This document shows positions 6,978 through 13,462 of a stretch of DNA of 45,339 bases, in pieces. Below the pieces are notes generated by a model, which saw only the letters and a program-made list of their open reading frames with translations, did no database searches and was not told where the DNA came from. Origin of the DNA: Mariprofundus ferrooxydans PV-1 (GTDB lineage Bacteria; Pseudomonadota; Zetaproteobacteria; Mariprofundales; Mariprofundaceae). Positions within the stretch are counted from its first letter, which is position 1, and each line of letters starts with the position of its first letter. The stretch spans positions 453,095 through 498,433 of the forward strand of contig NZ_DS022295.1 in the NCBI RefSeq assembly GCF_000153765.1. Direction: 5' to 3'. Position numbers and translations under genes: made by a program.

Positions 6978-8536
6978 GCCCCTGAACCTCCATCTCTTGA
7001 ATCACGCAATACATCATCGCGTCCGCCACCATCATCACCAGCCACATCGTCCCATCGCGATCGCGCGATCGGGGCGGGGGTCCATTCGATCGGGGCGACA
7101 TCTGCGAGCGATGCGGCATAGGCCAGGGCCAGCGCTACGGCATAGTCGGCGTGGCGCTGTTTACCGTCGGTACCCTTGCCCTTGTAGCTGTCCGGAATTC
7201 TGGCCACACCCTTGATCATCTGGATGGCGCGCAGATCCGTGCGGTGATCGGCTGATTTGCAGATCGATATCGTGCCGTCTTCAAAAGCAGTTTTGAGCTG
7301 CGGCATATTATCCCGGTACCATCCCTCGGTGAGCATCACCTGCTCGATGCGGTTATGGCCATAGTGGCTGGCTGCATACTCGGCCAGCGCCTGTCCATTG
7401 CCGCGCGCATCGTGCTTACCGGCTGTAAAGCGGGGCAGCTTCGGGATGATATAGTCCAGCACCTGTTCCTGTTGATCATACGGGACCTTGCGCATCTCCA
7501 GCACAAACTGCTCGATGCGATCCAGATTCGGCTGCGTGGCCAGCACGGGGATCACGGACAGATCTCCTGTCCGGCCGAAGTCCTGTCCATAGCTGTGCTC
7601 AAGTTTTGGATTGAGCATATCCAGTACCGGCTTCAGATGATCATCGAGCCATGCCTCGCAGATTGAGCGGCGTTCCGGGATCGGCTTCAGAGAAAATGCA
7701 TCATCGTATTCCATGCGCAGAACCGGCGCATTGCGCATACGCTTTTCAATCAGGATGCCAGCCAGATAGACGCCGGACCCTGCGGATGGGATAGCATCCA
7801 GTTCTTCGTCGGCATCTTCGCCATAGAAGGCATAGGCATCGAGCACCCACTGATCCTCTTTCTCCTGGCTCCACTCTTCGCCATTGAGCTCGCAGATCCG
7901 CTTGTACATGCCGTCGGCCACGGCCTTCCTGAATGGATAGTCGTGCACTGTGCCTTTACGTCGGCCGGCGCGGATCTCCTCGATCAGTTGATTAAACGGG
8001 TTCTCTTCTCCGTCGTGGGTACTGATAACACGCACCTTGCCACCGCGCAGGATGGCAGCCACTACGGATTTGAGTACGCCCGGAAGGTTGGGGTGGAAAG
8101 CACCCTCATCAAGCACAAACACGCCCTGTTTACCACGCGCGCGGGCCGGGGCCGATGATAATGCCTGGATCTTGAAGCTGGACGGGAATTTGATGGTGTA
8201 GGTTTTAATCGCTTTATCAGGGTCGCCTTCCGGCAATACCATGCCCAGCTCATCTTCCCAGCTTCCTTCCTCCATAGATCCGCATACCTTGTTGTAAGCC
8301 TTCGCCCACTTGGCACAGGTTTCGATATACTCTATCGCATCCTCTTTCGACTGCGGGTAGTAGTAGACATTCTGGCCGCCAGCCGCCTTGCTTGCGGCGG
8401 CAATTAGCACATCGTCGGATGCCTCTGCCCAGGTGATACCGGTTCGGCGCCCTTTGGGAATAACCTTCAATGGCGAAGGGTCAGCAACCCAATCGCGCTG
8501 ACCCTTGAGCAGAACACCGTCTGTCAGCTGAGCCAT
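6971..8536 (-). CDS. Mu gp28-like terminase large subunit
   Basis: A 521-residue DNA-packaging motor. The ATPase part has the Mu-type variant Walker A Lys-Gly-Arg-Arg-Thr-Gly-Ile-Thr-Trp (28-36) and Walker B Val-Phe-Val-Leu-Asp-Glu-Gly-Ala (139-146, Asp143/Glu144). The nuclease part begins about residue 310 with Gly-Gln-Asp-Phe-Gly-Arg-Thr-Gly-Asp (Asp319), and a late Arg-His-Ala-Asp-Tyr motif supplies another acidic residue. The C-terminus is Asp/Gly/Arg-rich and probably disordered. It docks on the portal and packages prophage DNA headful-wise with flanking host DNA. It overlaps the small subunit by 1 bp (TAATG). Confidence 0.95.
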   Translation of the reverse strand: MAQLTDGVLLKGQRDWVADPSPLKVIPKGRRTGITWAEASDDVLIAAASKAAGGQNVYYYPQSKEDAIEYIETCAKWAKAYNKVCGSMEEGSWEDELGMVLPEGDPDKAIKTYTIKFPSSFKIQALSSAPARARGKQGVFVLDEGAFHPNLPGVLKSVVAAILRGGKVRVISTHDGEENPFNQLIEEIRAGRRKGTVHDYPFRKAVADGMYKRICELNGEEWSQEKEDQWVLDAYAFYGEDADEELDAIPSAGSGVYLAGILIEKRMRNAPVLRMEYDDAFSLKPIPERRSICEAWLDDHLKPVLDMLNPKLEHSYGQDFGRTGDLSVIPVLATQPNLDRIEQFVLEMRKVPYDQQEQVLDYIIPKLPRFTAGKHDARGNGQALAEYAASHYGHNRIEQVMLTEGWYRDNMPQLKTAFEDGTISICKSADHRTDLRAIQMIKGVARIPDSYKGKGTDGKQRHADYAVALALAYAASLADVAPIEWTPAPIARSRWDDVAGDDGGGRDDVLRDSRDGGSGAW

Positions 8537-9102
8537 TATGACACCTGCATCAGGAAGTTGCGCAGCTCCGATTCCTGACTGACAGACAAGCCCTGATCGC
8601 GGACAAATTTCGTTGCTTCATCGGTAAGCCTAGCGCGCTCATCATCGCGGATCTTCTTTTCGCGATCTTCATTGAGGCTGGCGGCTTTCTCCAGACGGGC
8701 AACGGAAAGCGCCACATCCTTGAGCACGGACATGGTGGCTTCCAGATCAACATCCTCGCCAGCTTCCATCTTTTCCATCAGCTGCAGGTTTACATCGAAA
8801 ATCATCGTGCGGGTGAGCTCATTGATCAGCTGACCGGTTTTGCCCTGGGGCGCGTTGCCAAGCTTGGCAATCCACATCTCGGAGATATCGCGCGACTGGC
8901 GCAGCTTTTCGCCTGCCTTATCCATCTTCACCGCATAACGATTAAGAGCCGACTTGCTTAGCGGTTTTTCGCCACGATCGGCCAGCAGATCATTGATACG
9001 TGCCACGACCTCCAGCTGGGAGACGCGCCGATCGCGCAGCAGCGCTTGCAGCTTCTCCAGGATATCCGGCGGCAGTACTTCGATGGATGAGGGGCGGGGC
9101 AT
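8536..9102 (-). CDS. Mu gp27-like protein (DUF3486), probable small terminase subunit
   Basis: A 188-residue mostly helical protein starting Met-Pro-Arg-Pro-Ser-Ser, typical of DUF3486. An N-terminal helix-turn-helix-like region (about 10-55, with Ser-Lys-Ser-Ala-Leu-Asn-Arg-Tyr) is the presumed DNA-binding part, followed by a long helical region. It sits immediately upstream of the large terminase, with a TAATG junction, consistent with a recognition subunit for packaging. It lies 2 bp downstream of gp26. Confidence 0.9.
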   Translation of the reverse strand: MPRPSSIEVLPPDILEKLQALLRDRRVSQLEVVARINDLLADRGEKPLSKSALNRYAVKMDKAGEKLRQSRDISEMWIAKLGNAPQGKTGQLINELTRTMIFDVNLQLMEKMEAGEDVDLEATMSVLKDVALSVARLEKAASLNEDREKKIRDDERARLTDEATKFVRDQGLSVSQESELRNFLMQVS

Positions 9103-9104
9103 AC

Positions 9105-9401
9105 TTAATCCAGTCTCGGCAGGGCTACACCATCAACATGATTATGGCCTTTTGAGGTGCTCAGCCCCAGCTCCGTCAGCGTGGCAATCTGCAGCGTTAC
9201 AACCTGCTCGACTGTCAACAGTCCGCGCGCAGCCAACCAGGAGAGATCCTTGCGCACATCACCTGCCGACATGTCATGACCGAACAGGTGCAGCATCCGC
9301 TGCAGCTCACGATCATTCATCCGGTGCGCTGTATCTTCCGCCAGTGCCTGCAGGATAGCCAGGCGGCGATCTGCAGCCTTGGCCTCGGCAAATGGGTTCA
9401 T
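9105..9401 (-). CDS. Mu gp26-like winged-helix protein
   Basis: A 98-residue protein with an ArsR-like winged-helix pattern: a helical N-terminus (Arg-Leu-Ala-Ile-Leu-Gln-Ala-Leu-Ala), Met-Asn-Asp-Arg-Glu-Leu-Gln, a recognition-helix region near 47-60, and Gly-Leu-Leu-Thr-Val as the wing. In Mu-like phages it lies just before the small terminase. It may regulate late genes or take part in packaging; its role is not established. Its start overlaps a 12-codon minicistron by ATGA. Confidence 0.8.
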   Translation of the reverse strand: MNPFAEAKAADRRLAILQALAEDTAHRMNDRELQRMLHLFGHDMSAGDVRKDLSWLAARGLLTVEQVVTLQIATLTELGLSTSKGHNHVDGVALPRLD

Positions 9402-9436
9402 TTCATACCTCCATTGCTGTCATACGCCTTTGTCAT
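9398..9436 (-). CDS. Candidate minicistron 3 (12 residues)
   Basis: The frame Met-Thr-Lys-Ala-Tyr-Asp-Ser-Asn-Gly-Gly-Met-Lys overlaps the DUF2730 stop by ATGA and the gp26 start by ATGA. Its Gly-Gly codons are the GGAGGT ribosome site of gp26. It shares the Met-Thr-Lys start and double ATGA coupling with two longer minicistrons at 10,758 and 11,038. At this length coincidence is possible; the likely function is to pass ribosomes to gp26. Confidence 0.4.
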   Translation of the reverse strand: MTKAYDSNGGMK

Positions 9437-9750
9437 GCTTTCCCCTTGCTGTTGAGCAGGTGCTGGTTCATCAAGTCCACGGCTCGCTTCAAGCCGCCTA
9501 GCGTGCCCTCCACGTTCGACAGGGTTTTGTTGATCGAATCCAGATCGGTGTGTGTCGGCAGATGCTTGATATCCGACTCCAGCATGGTCAGACGTTTATC
9601 ATTCAATTTCTGCTGCTCAGCCACATGGGCCTTCATATCCTCAATGTTCTTCGTGGTTGCCTTGCGCCTGTTGCTGAAAAATACATAGAGGTAGACGGCT
9701 CCGGTTAACACATCCCGCAGCACAGCCAGCCAGAAATTTGCATCCATCAT
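9433..9750 (-). CDS. Mu gp25-like membrane-anchored coiled-coil protein (DUF2730)
   Basis: A 105-residue protein with one N-terminal membrane segment (about residues 5-25, Phe-Trp-Leu-Ala-Val-Leu ... Tyr-Leu-Tyr-Val-Phe-Phe) and a long helical cytoplasmic part with heptad-like Leu/Met spacing. This matches DUF2730. The start at 9750 is chosen because GGAGGGAA precedes it and it overlaps the TraR-like stop as ATGA. A second Met follows directly and could also serve. Function is unknown. Confidence 0.8.
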   Translation of the reverse strand: MMDANFWLAVLRDVLTGAVYLYVFFSNRRKATTKNIEDMKAHVAEQQKLNDKRLTMLESDIKHLPTHTDLDSINKTLSNVEGTLGGLKRAVDLMNQHLLNSKGKA

Positions 9751-9968
9751 TTCCCTCCCTCGTGTTCTTCCTGGCATGATGCGCAGCGCACGGCATGCGG
9801 TACTGCTGCGAGGCGTGCAGATGGAATAAGACACTCACAATCACGACAGATGCGCCTGTATTCCTCATCGAGTAGAGGCGCTTCCAGCGGCCGATAGCGC
9901 ACACGGTCCAGCGCCTCCTGGCGTGATATCTCTTCGCGTTCTGAGCCCATATCACACGGATCAGCCAC
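9747..9968 (-). CDS. TraR/DksA-family C4 zinc-finger protein
   Basis: A 73-residue protein with the TraR-type zinc finger Cys41-X2-Cys44 ... Cys62-X2-Cys65 after a short helical arm (Gln-Glu-Ala-Leu-Asp-Arg-Val). Such phage proteins can bind the RNA polymerase secondary channel and shift promoter output as DksA with ppGpp does. The start is GTG at 9968, within the TAGTG junction to the spanin gene. Family membership is clear; the effect on this host is inferred. Confidence 0.87.
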   Translation of the reverse strand: MADPCDMGSEREEISRQEALDRVRYRPLEAPLLDEEYRRICRDCECLIPSARLAAVPHAVRCASCQEEHEGGK

Positions 9969-10540
9969 TATTTCACCTCCGCGCCCAGCGATCGCAGGGC
10001 GGCCTCCAGCCCGGCAGTTCGGGCTTTTAATTTTTTGACATTGCGTCCCAGCGCTGCGGCTGCAGCATCATCCAGGCAGTAGTTGCCATCACGCACAAAA
10101 AAGGTGACCGGCTCCAGAGAATCGGCGGCAGGAATCACCACCTGAGCGGCAGGATTGCTGGCTACCAGCGTGGCCGGAGAGGCACATCCGACAAGAACCA
10201 GGCAGAGCAGCAACACGGGAAACAGGCTGTTCAGCTTATTGGCAGTGGCGGACTGATCCGGTCCGCCACTGCCACCGGAGCCAACATCCTTGTCGGCTTT
10301 CTGCTCTCTCTTCGGGGTTGTATCTTGCAGGGCCGTATCATGCGCGGCCTGATAGGCATGCTCGGCATCTTGTGCCGTTTGTGTGGTGCGCTGCTCGACA
10401 CGGGCGTTGTCACGCTCCTGCGTGGCGATTACAGCGCGTTTATTGGCCAGTTTAGCCTTGAGCTTCAACAGGCCGATATAACCGGCCAGCGCGGCAATCC
10501 CCGCGCCTGCGATGATCCATGAGAGAGGCAGACCGAACAT
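9968..10540 (-). CDS. Fused i-spanin/o-spanin-like lysis protein
   Basis: A 190-residue frame that looks like two lysis genes joined. Residues 6-27 are a membrane anchor and 28-80 a Gln/Ala/Lys-rich coiled coil, as in Rz (i-spanin). A Gly-Ser-Gly-Gly-Ser-Gly-Gly linker (about 87-93) follows, then a second hydrophobic stretch ending in a lipobox Leu-Val-Gly-Cys (Cys119), and a short Rz1-like domain with Tyr-Cys-Leu-Asp-Asp-Ala. Normally Rz and Rz1 are separate or overlapping genes. A GTG codon (residue 109, position 10,216) precedes the lipobox and could start a free o-spanin, but no ribosome site is visible. The linker DNA forms a 13 bp perfect hairpin. It lies downstream of holin-like genes. 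Confidence 0.7.
   Translation of the reverse strand: MFGLPLSWIIAGAGIAALAGYIGLLKLKAKLANKRAVIATQERDNARVEQRTTQTAQDAEHAYQAAHDTALQDTTPKREQKADKDVGSGGSGGPDQSATANKLNSLFPVLLLCLVLVGCASPATLVASNPAAQVVIPAADSLEPVTFFVRDGNYCLDDAAAAALGRNVKKLKARTAGLEAALRSLGAEVK
10241..10273. repeat. 13 bp perfect hairpin at the spanin junction
   Basis: GGCAGTGGCGGAC at 10,241-10,253 pairs with GTCCGCCACTGCC at 10,261-10,273 across a 7 nt loop. It lies inside the open frame of the spanin fusion and encodes part of the Gly/Ser linker. No T-run follows on either strand, so it is not a standard terminator. It may be a scar of the fusion or an element that influences internal initiation. Confidence 0.85.
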
Positions 10541-10761
10541 CAGGGCTTCGCCTTTGGATCGGCTGGATTCTTACCCTGCTGATGCGCGCGGAATACATAA
10601 GCGCCGCCACATGACGTGAGCAACATTGCTGCAGCTGTACCATCAAAGGGGCCGAGAACAACATCGGCGAGAATGTACTTCGCCATCACCACCAACCATG
10701 TGCTGACAAAGAGGAGGCGGGAGAGGCTGATTGTACCATCTGGATTTGAGATGAGCTTCAT
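10540..10761 (-). CDS. Holin-like two-segment membrane protein
   Basis: A 73-residue protein with two hydrophobic segments, about residues 15-31 (Leu-Leu-Phe-Val-Ser-Thr-Trp-Leu-Val-Val) and 42-58, and a charged C-terminus (Asn-Pro-Ala-Asp-Pro-Lys-Ala-Lys-Pro). It begins Met-Lys-Leu-Ile-Ser-Asn-Pro-Asp-Gly, a start seen in phage putative holins. The ATG at 10,761 has GGAGGTGCGAG upstream and overlaps a minicistron stop by ATGA. It ends in TGATG with the spanin-like gene. A holin role is inferred from size, topology and its place between endolysin and spanin. Confidence 0.65.
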   Translation of the reverse strand: MKLISNPDGTISLSRLLFVSTWLVVMAKYILADVVLGPFDGTAAAMLLTSCGGAYVFRAHQQGKNPADPKAKP

Positions 10762-10835
10762 CTCGCACCTCCATGTGCTCGACCCTTCGGGCACGCCGCT
10801 GGCGCGTGCAAACTACTGTCCTGTACTTTTGTCAT
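10758..10835 (-). CDS. Candidate minicistron 2 (25 residues)
   Basis: The frame starts Met-Thr-Lys-Val-Gln-Asp-Ser-Ser-Leu-His and ends Gly-Gly-Ala-Arg. It overlaps the upstream membrane-protein stop and the downstream holin-like start, each by an ATGA junction. Its first 10 codons match minicistron 1 except one conservative Glu/Asp change, while the second halves differ. The Gly-Gly codons are the ribosome site of the next gene. It may be a functional microprotein or a duplicated translation-coupling leader. Confidence 0.5.
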   Translation of the reverse strand: MTKVQDSSLHAPAACPKGRAHGGAR

Positions 10836-11041
10836 AGCGACACCGCCAGCCTGAGTGCGCAGATGGTAGCGCCCGCGAGCAGGGCTATGATGATGCAGAT
10901 AGCAGCCAGCACGGCATCGCCGAAGGCCTCAAAGCCTTCGGTGGTATTCCCGGCCTTCCATGCCTCCCAGCCAAACCAACCGGCGCTACCGATCGCAGTG
11001 ACAAACAGCAGCCACCAGATATCCAACATAGTTTGAATCAT
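10832..11041 (-). CDS. Small two-segment membrane protein, lysis region (possible holin/antiholin)
   Basis: A 69-residue, very hydrophobic protein: segments at about 7-25 (Ile-Trp-Trp-Leu-Leu-Phe-Val-Thr-Ala-Ile) and 43-67 (Val-Leu-Ala-Ala-Ile-Cys-Ile-Ile-Ile). The loop is acidic, Gly-Asn-Thr-Thr-Glu-Gly-Phe-Glu. AGGAGGTAAGGC precedes the ATG at 11,041. It lies between endolysin and the second holin-like gene, each joined by a minicistron. Two adjacent small membrane proteins in a lysis cassette suggest a holin/antiholin pair; which is which cannot be told. Confidence 0.65.
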   Translation of the reverse strand: MIQTMLDIWWLLFVTAIGSAGWFGWEAWKAGNTTEGFEAFGDAVLAAICIIIALLAGATICALRLAVSL

Positions 11042-11112
11042 GCCTTACCTCCTGTGCGGCACCCGATGGGCGACCTGCGGTCGTGCAAACTGCTTTCCTG
11101 CACTTTTGTCAT
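11038..11112 (-). CDS. Candidate minicistron 1 (24 residues)
   Basis: The ATG at 11,112 has a strong GGAGGT ribosome site inside the endolysin 3' end and overlaps its stop by ATGA. The peptide begins Met-Thr-Lys-Val-Gln-Glu-Ser-Ser-Leu-His and ends Gly-Gly-Lys-Ala, its TGA overlapping the next ATG as ATGA. The 5' half is about 90% identical in DNA to minicistron 2. Without it the region would be a 67 bp gap in an otherwise gap-free cassette. Confidence 0.55.
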   Translation of the reverse strand: MTKVQESSLHDRRSPIGCRTGGKA

Positions 11113-11654
11113 GACAGCACCTCCAGGGCTTTTGCATACAGACTCAGTCGATCGCCAAGCCCGTTGTAACCGCCATTGATGATGCGGGTGATGCCGCGCA
11201 TGTCGCCGACATCGGCGAGTTGATTGAGGTGATGCAGATCCCAGAACCAGGCGGCGGACATGGCTGCATGCTCCGGCTGCTCCAGCAGCTCCGGGTGATT
11301 GAGCAGATCCAGCCCGAGGGCGAGGCCGCAGCGCTTATAATTATCGTGACCTGTGACCATGATCAGTCCGCGTCCGCGATAGAATTGCCCGTCGTCATCA
11401 TCTGCGGGGGTATTGCCAAGGCGCGCTGCCAGCTGGCCGGTATCGTATTTGTCCAGATAATCGTGGCCGCCGAGTTCGCGTACATAGCGCAGCCGGCCGG
11501 ACTCATGGCCTATCTGGGCAATGAATGCAGCGACCTGCAGGGGCGTGATGATGCCGTAGTGACTGCATGCAGCAGTCAACGGGGCGGCCCACTTTTCAGC
11601 GCGGTCGCGCGGGATTTCCAGTATGTCGGTGAGATTATTCGGCGTGACAGACAC
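11109..11654 (-). CDS. GH19-family endolysin
   Basis: A 181-residue lysozyme of glycoside hydrolase family 19 (chitinase-like), which cuts peptidoglycan glycan strands at lysis. Key motifs are Gly-His-Glu-Ser-Gly (Glu51, proposed catalytic acid), a second Glu at 60 in Tyr-Val-Arg-Glu, and Tyr-Arg-Gly-Arg-Gly-Leu-Ile-Met-Val-Thr-Gly at about 92-102. It has no signal peptide, so it needs the holin-like proteins that follow. The start is GTG at 11,654 with GAGGT 7 nt upstream. It is the first gene of the late region after the terminator at 11,781-11,806. Confidence 0.92.
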   Translation of the reverse strand: MSVTPNNLTDILEIPRDRAEKWAAPLTAACSHYGIITPLQVAAFIAQIGHESGRLRYVRELGGHDYLDKYDTGQLAARLGNTPADDDDGQFYRGRGLIMVTGHDNYKRCGLALGLDLLNHPELLEQPEHAAMSAAWFWDLHHLNQLADVGDMRGITRIINGGYNGLGDRLSLYAKALEVLS

Positions 11655-11682
11655 GTGGACGACCTCGGCGGGAGGTGGATTG

Positions 11683-11710
11683 AGGGGTAACCGGACTAGT
11701 GGTTACCCCT
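11683..11710. promoter_or_regulatory. 10 bp inverted repeat in the lysis-operon leader
   Basis: AGGGGTAACC at 11,683-11,692 pairs perfectly with GGTTACCCCT at 11,701-11,710 around an 8 nt loop, about 30 bp before the endolysin start. No T-run follows on the minus strand. It may be a binding site for a late activator or an mRNA structure controlling lysin translation. Confidence 0.5.
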
Positions 11711-11753
11711 CGCACCCGCAATAGGCGTGATGATGGGATTAAGCTGGTGGGCG

Positions 11754-11776
11754 GTTAAGGCGGAAGAGCTTCCGCG
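11754..11776. repeat. 23 bp palindromic element, copy 2 (lysis operon leader)
   Basis: Same element as 3,008-3,030 with one base different in the spacer. It lies directly after the middle-operon terminator and about 100 bp upstream of the endolysin start. The two copies mark the leaders of the two late transcription units visible here. Confidence 0.7.
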
Positions 11777-11780
11777 CAAC

Positions 11781-11806
11781 AAAAAGCCCGGCGCAATGGC
11801 CGGGCT
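11781..11806 (-). terminator. Rho-independent terminator ending the early/middle operon
   Basis: On the minus strand an 8 bp GC-rich stem (AGCCCGGC with GCCGGGCT, 11,785-11,792 with 11,799-11,806) with a 6 nt loop is followed by TTTTTGTTG. It is downstream of mor and the periplasmic gene, separating them from the lysis cassette. Confidence 0.9.
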
Positions 11807-11835
11807 GTGTAAGAGGGGGGAAAGATACGCTTTCG

Positions 11836-12168
11836 TCAGCGCTTGTAAATCTCGGCAAACAGGCGCTGCGCCTGCGCTTCTGCAATGCGCTGCTGATCTT
11901 CAGTAAGCTGGCCGCAATAAACCTGGAAGTTGTTGGTATCAGTTTGGTCGACCTTTTCACTGCCGGAGCGCAGGATCAGCTTGCGCCAGGCACAGGCCAA
12001 AAGCGGGCTCTTCTCCTGTCCGGCATAGGGGTGTGAGCTGTATCCGTAGGCCAAATTGCGTTGCGCCTGGTAATCGCCGTGCATGGCTTTATCCCGCACA
12101 TTCTCGAAAGATCCGGCAAATGCCGGAAGGCTCCAAAACAGCGCCGCGATGATGATTGCTTTTTTCAT
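11836..12168 (-). CDS. Periplasmic Sel1/TPR-like small protein of unknown function
   Basis: A 110-residue protein with a clear signal peptide (Lys-Lys, hydrophobic 4-16, cleavage after Ala-Phe-Ala at 18). The mature part holds one Sel1-like repeat pattern, Gly-Asp-Tyr-Gln-Ala-Gln-Arg-Asn-Leu-Ala-Tyr-Gly-Tyr, followed by Ala-Cys-Ala-Trp-Arg-Lys and a second Cys (85), so a disulphide is possible. AGGAGGCCTT precedes the ATG. It follows mor by 22 bp and ends at a terminator, the slot where Mu carries gene C. An exported protein here suggests a cargo gene altering the host envelope. Confidence 0.75.
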   Translation of the reverse strand: MKKAIIIAALFWSLPAFAGSFENVRDKAMHGDYQAQRNLAYGYSSHPYAGQEKSPLLACAWRKLILRSGSEKVDQTDTNNFQVYCGQLTEDQQRIAEAQAQRLFAEIYKR

Positions 12169-12190
12169 AAGGCCTCCTGATGGCTAAAGT

Positions 12191-12598
12191 TTAGAACAGC
12201 ACCGCCTGCCTGTCATCGACAAGCGGGCCGCTGCTGTTGCAGATCGAGCGGATCTGCCGCTCTGTGAGCTTGTATTCTCGCGCCAGCGTGCGTATCGGCC
12301 GACCACGTACTCGCTGCCGGCGGATCTCACGATCACGGACAGCCAGCATGGCGCGCTCTGCCTTCGGGATATCGAAATGCGGTTCGCCGCCGAACATGGC
12401 CTGCAGTTTTCTGGTGGCATCGCATCCGATCAGTGCCGGCAGGTTGTGATCATCATCGACCGCAAGCTTCGGGATATAGAGGCGCACTCCGCCATATTCA
12501 CGCACCAGGCGCAGCGTCATGGGCAGCCCGATTAGTGCCACAATATCCTGCAGGATCTCCGGCAGTAGATCGATATCAATGGCGTCTTCCGTGATCAC
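12191..12598 (-). CDS. mor: Mor-family middle transcription activator
   Basis: A 135-residue Mor/C-family activator (Mu Mor is about 129). The N-terminal dimerisation region holds Leu-Leu-Pro-Glu-Ile-Leu-Gln-Asp-Ile and Tyr-Gly-Gly-Val-Arg-Leu-Tyr-Ile-Pro. The C-terminal helix-turn-helix (about 95-122) contains Ile-Arg-Thr-Leu-Ala-Arg-Glu-Tyr-Lys-Leu-Thr. Such proteins bind a dyad next to the -35 of middle or late promoters and recruit RNA polymerase. The start overlaps the gemA stop by ATGA. No separate C homologue is visible, so this one protein may drive the late operons. Confidence 0.88.
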   Translation of the reverse strand: MITEDAIDIDLLPEILQDIVALIGLPMTLRLVREYGGVRLYIPKLAVDDDHNLPALIGCDATRKLQAMFGGEPHFDIPKAERAMLAVRDREIRRQRVRGRPIRTLAREYKLTERQIRSICNSSGPLVDDRQAVLF

Positions 12599-13026
12599 TC
12601 TTTCACCGCCTTTTTGCGGTTAACGCTGATCTGCAGGGCTGCAACCAGTTTGCGCAGCTGCTCGGGGTTGAGCCATGCCACTTTATCCACCTTGAACATG
12701 CGCTGCGCCATGCCGTCGGCATAGCTCCACGCCAGGCGATTATCGGCAAGCAGTGCTTCCAGCTTACTCAGAAGCTGCGTTTTATCGGCTGTTACGGCCG
12801 GTTTACGGCCCCAGTTGCGGTTGCCTTTTTGCTTCCAGCCCAGAGACTCGAAATGCTTGATCAGCTTGAAGCGGGCGGTGCTATCCAGATCGGCAGCAGA
12901 GCGGACCCGGCAGATGGTCCACAACACATCGCGGTAGGTATCATCATCCAGCCCGAGATCCTTTTTGGCCAGGTGAATCTTGGCCAGCTCGGAGCGGCGA
13001 TACTCTGCAGGGGTTTTAGCTGCCAT
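12595..13026 (-). CDS. gemA: GemA-like regulatory protein (Mu gp16, DUF1018)
   Basis: A 143-residue DUF1018 protein. Features are the N-terminal Ala-Lys-Ile-His-Leu-Ala-Lys-Lys-Asp-Leu-Gly-Leu-Asp-Asp-Asp-Thr-Tyr-Arg segment, a central Ser-Leu-Gly-Trp-Lys, and the C-terminal Leu-Arg-Lys-Leu-Val-Ala-Ala-Leu-Gln. Mu GemA modulates host gene expression and DNA supercoiling. It directly precedes mor as in Mu and overlaps the upstream gene by 11 bp. Confidence 0.88.
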   Translation of the reverse strand: MAAKTPAEYRRSELAKIHLAKKDLGLDDDTYRDVLWTICRVRSAADLDSTARFKLIKHFESLGWKQKGNRNWGRKPAVTADKTQLLSKLEALLADNRLAWSYADGMAQRMFKVDKVAWLNPEQLRKLVAALQISVNRKKAVKE

Positions 13027-13462
13027 GACCGATCCGCACTACTTCGATGCATTCATTATTATTGACCAGCTTGCTTTTCATGGCTCGGAACGAGTTAAAA
13101 TGAAAGCAATAAAATGTTGTTTTTTCATATAATCCGGTGCCTTCGGCCTTCTGCTTGTCCAGCTGCCGTTTGGTCAACCCATCCAGTTTCGCCCACAGCT
13201 TTCTCTGCTTTTCTGTATAGCGATTGCGCTGGCGCTCGGGCAGAAACTTGCGGCGCTCCTCACAATTATCAACGATCCAGGCACCACGCATTAAGTGCTC
13301 CACATAGATGCCGATCACCAGTTTCATGCCATCGCGCATGACTTGAAGGGAGATATCATAACCGTCTATTTCCAAAAAAACGTAGCCAAATGGTCTGCAT
13401 AGTTCGCGTTCGATTTCAGCCCATTGCTCTCTAGTCGGTTGCTTGTTTGATTTATGCGGCAC
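13016..13462 (-). CDS. Phage protein of unknown function
   Basis: A 148-residue protein whose function I do not recognise. The GTG at 13,462 is chosen because GGGGAGGT lies upstream and it gives the same 11 bp overlap seen elsewhere in this operon; a longer frame to 13,525 lacks support. The N-terminal half has Phe-Gly-Tyr-Val-Phe-Leu-Glu-Ile-Asp-Gly-Tyr and a beta-rich Met-Lys-Leu-Val-Ile-Gly-Ile-Tyr-Val. The centre is a Lys/Arg-rich helix (Gln-Arg-Asn-Arg-Tyr-Thr-Glu-Lys-Gln-Arg). The C-terminus is basic and aromatic. Its DNA is more AT-rich than its neighbours' near the 3' end. Confidence 0.7.
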   Translation of the reverse strand: MPHKSNKQPTREQWAEIERELCRPFGYVFLEIDGYDISLQVMRDGMKLVIGIYVEHLMRGAWIVDNCEERRKFLPERQRNRYTEKQRKLWAKLDGLTKRQLDKQKAEGTGLYEKTTFYCFHFNSFRAMKSKLVNNNECIEVVRIGHGS

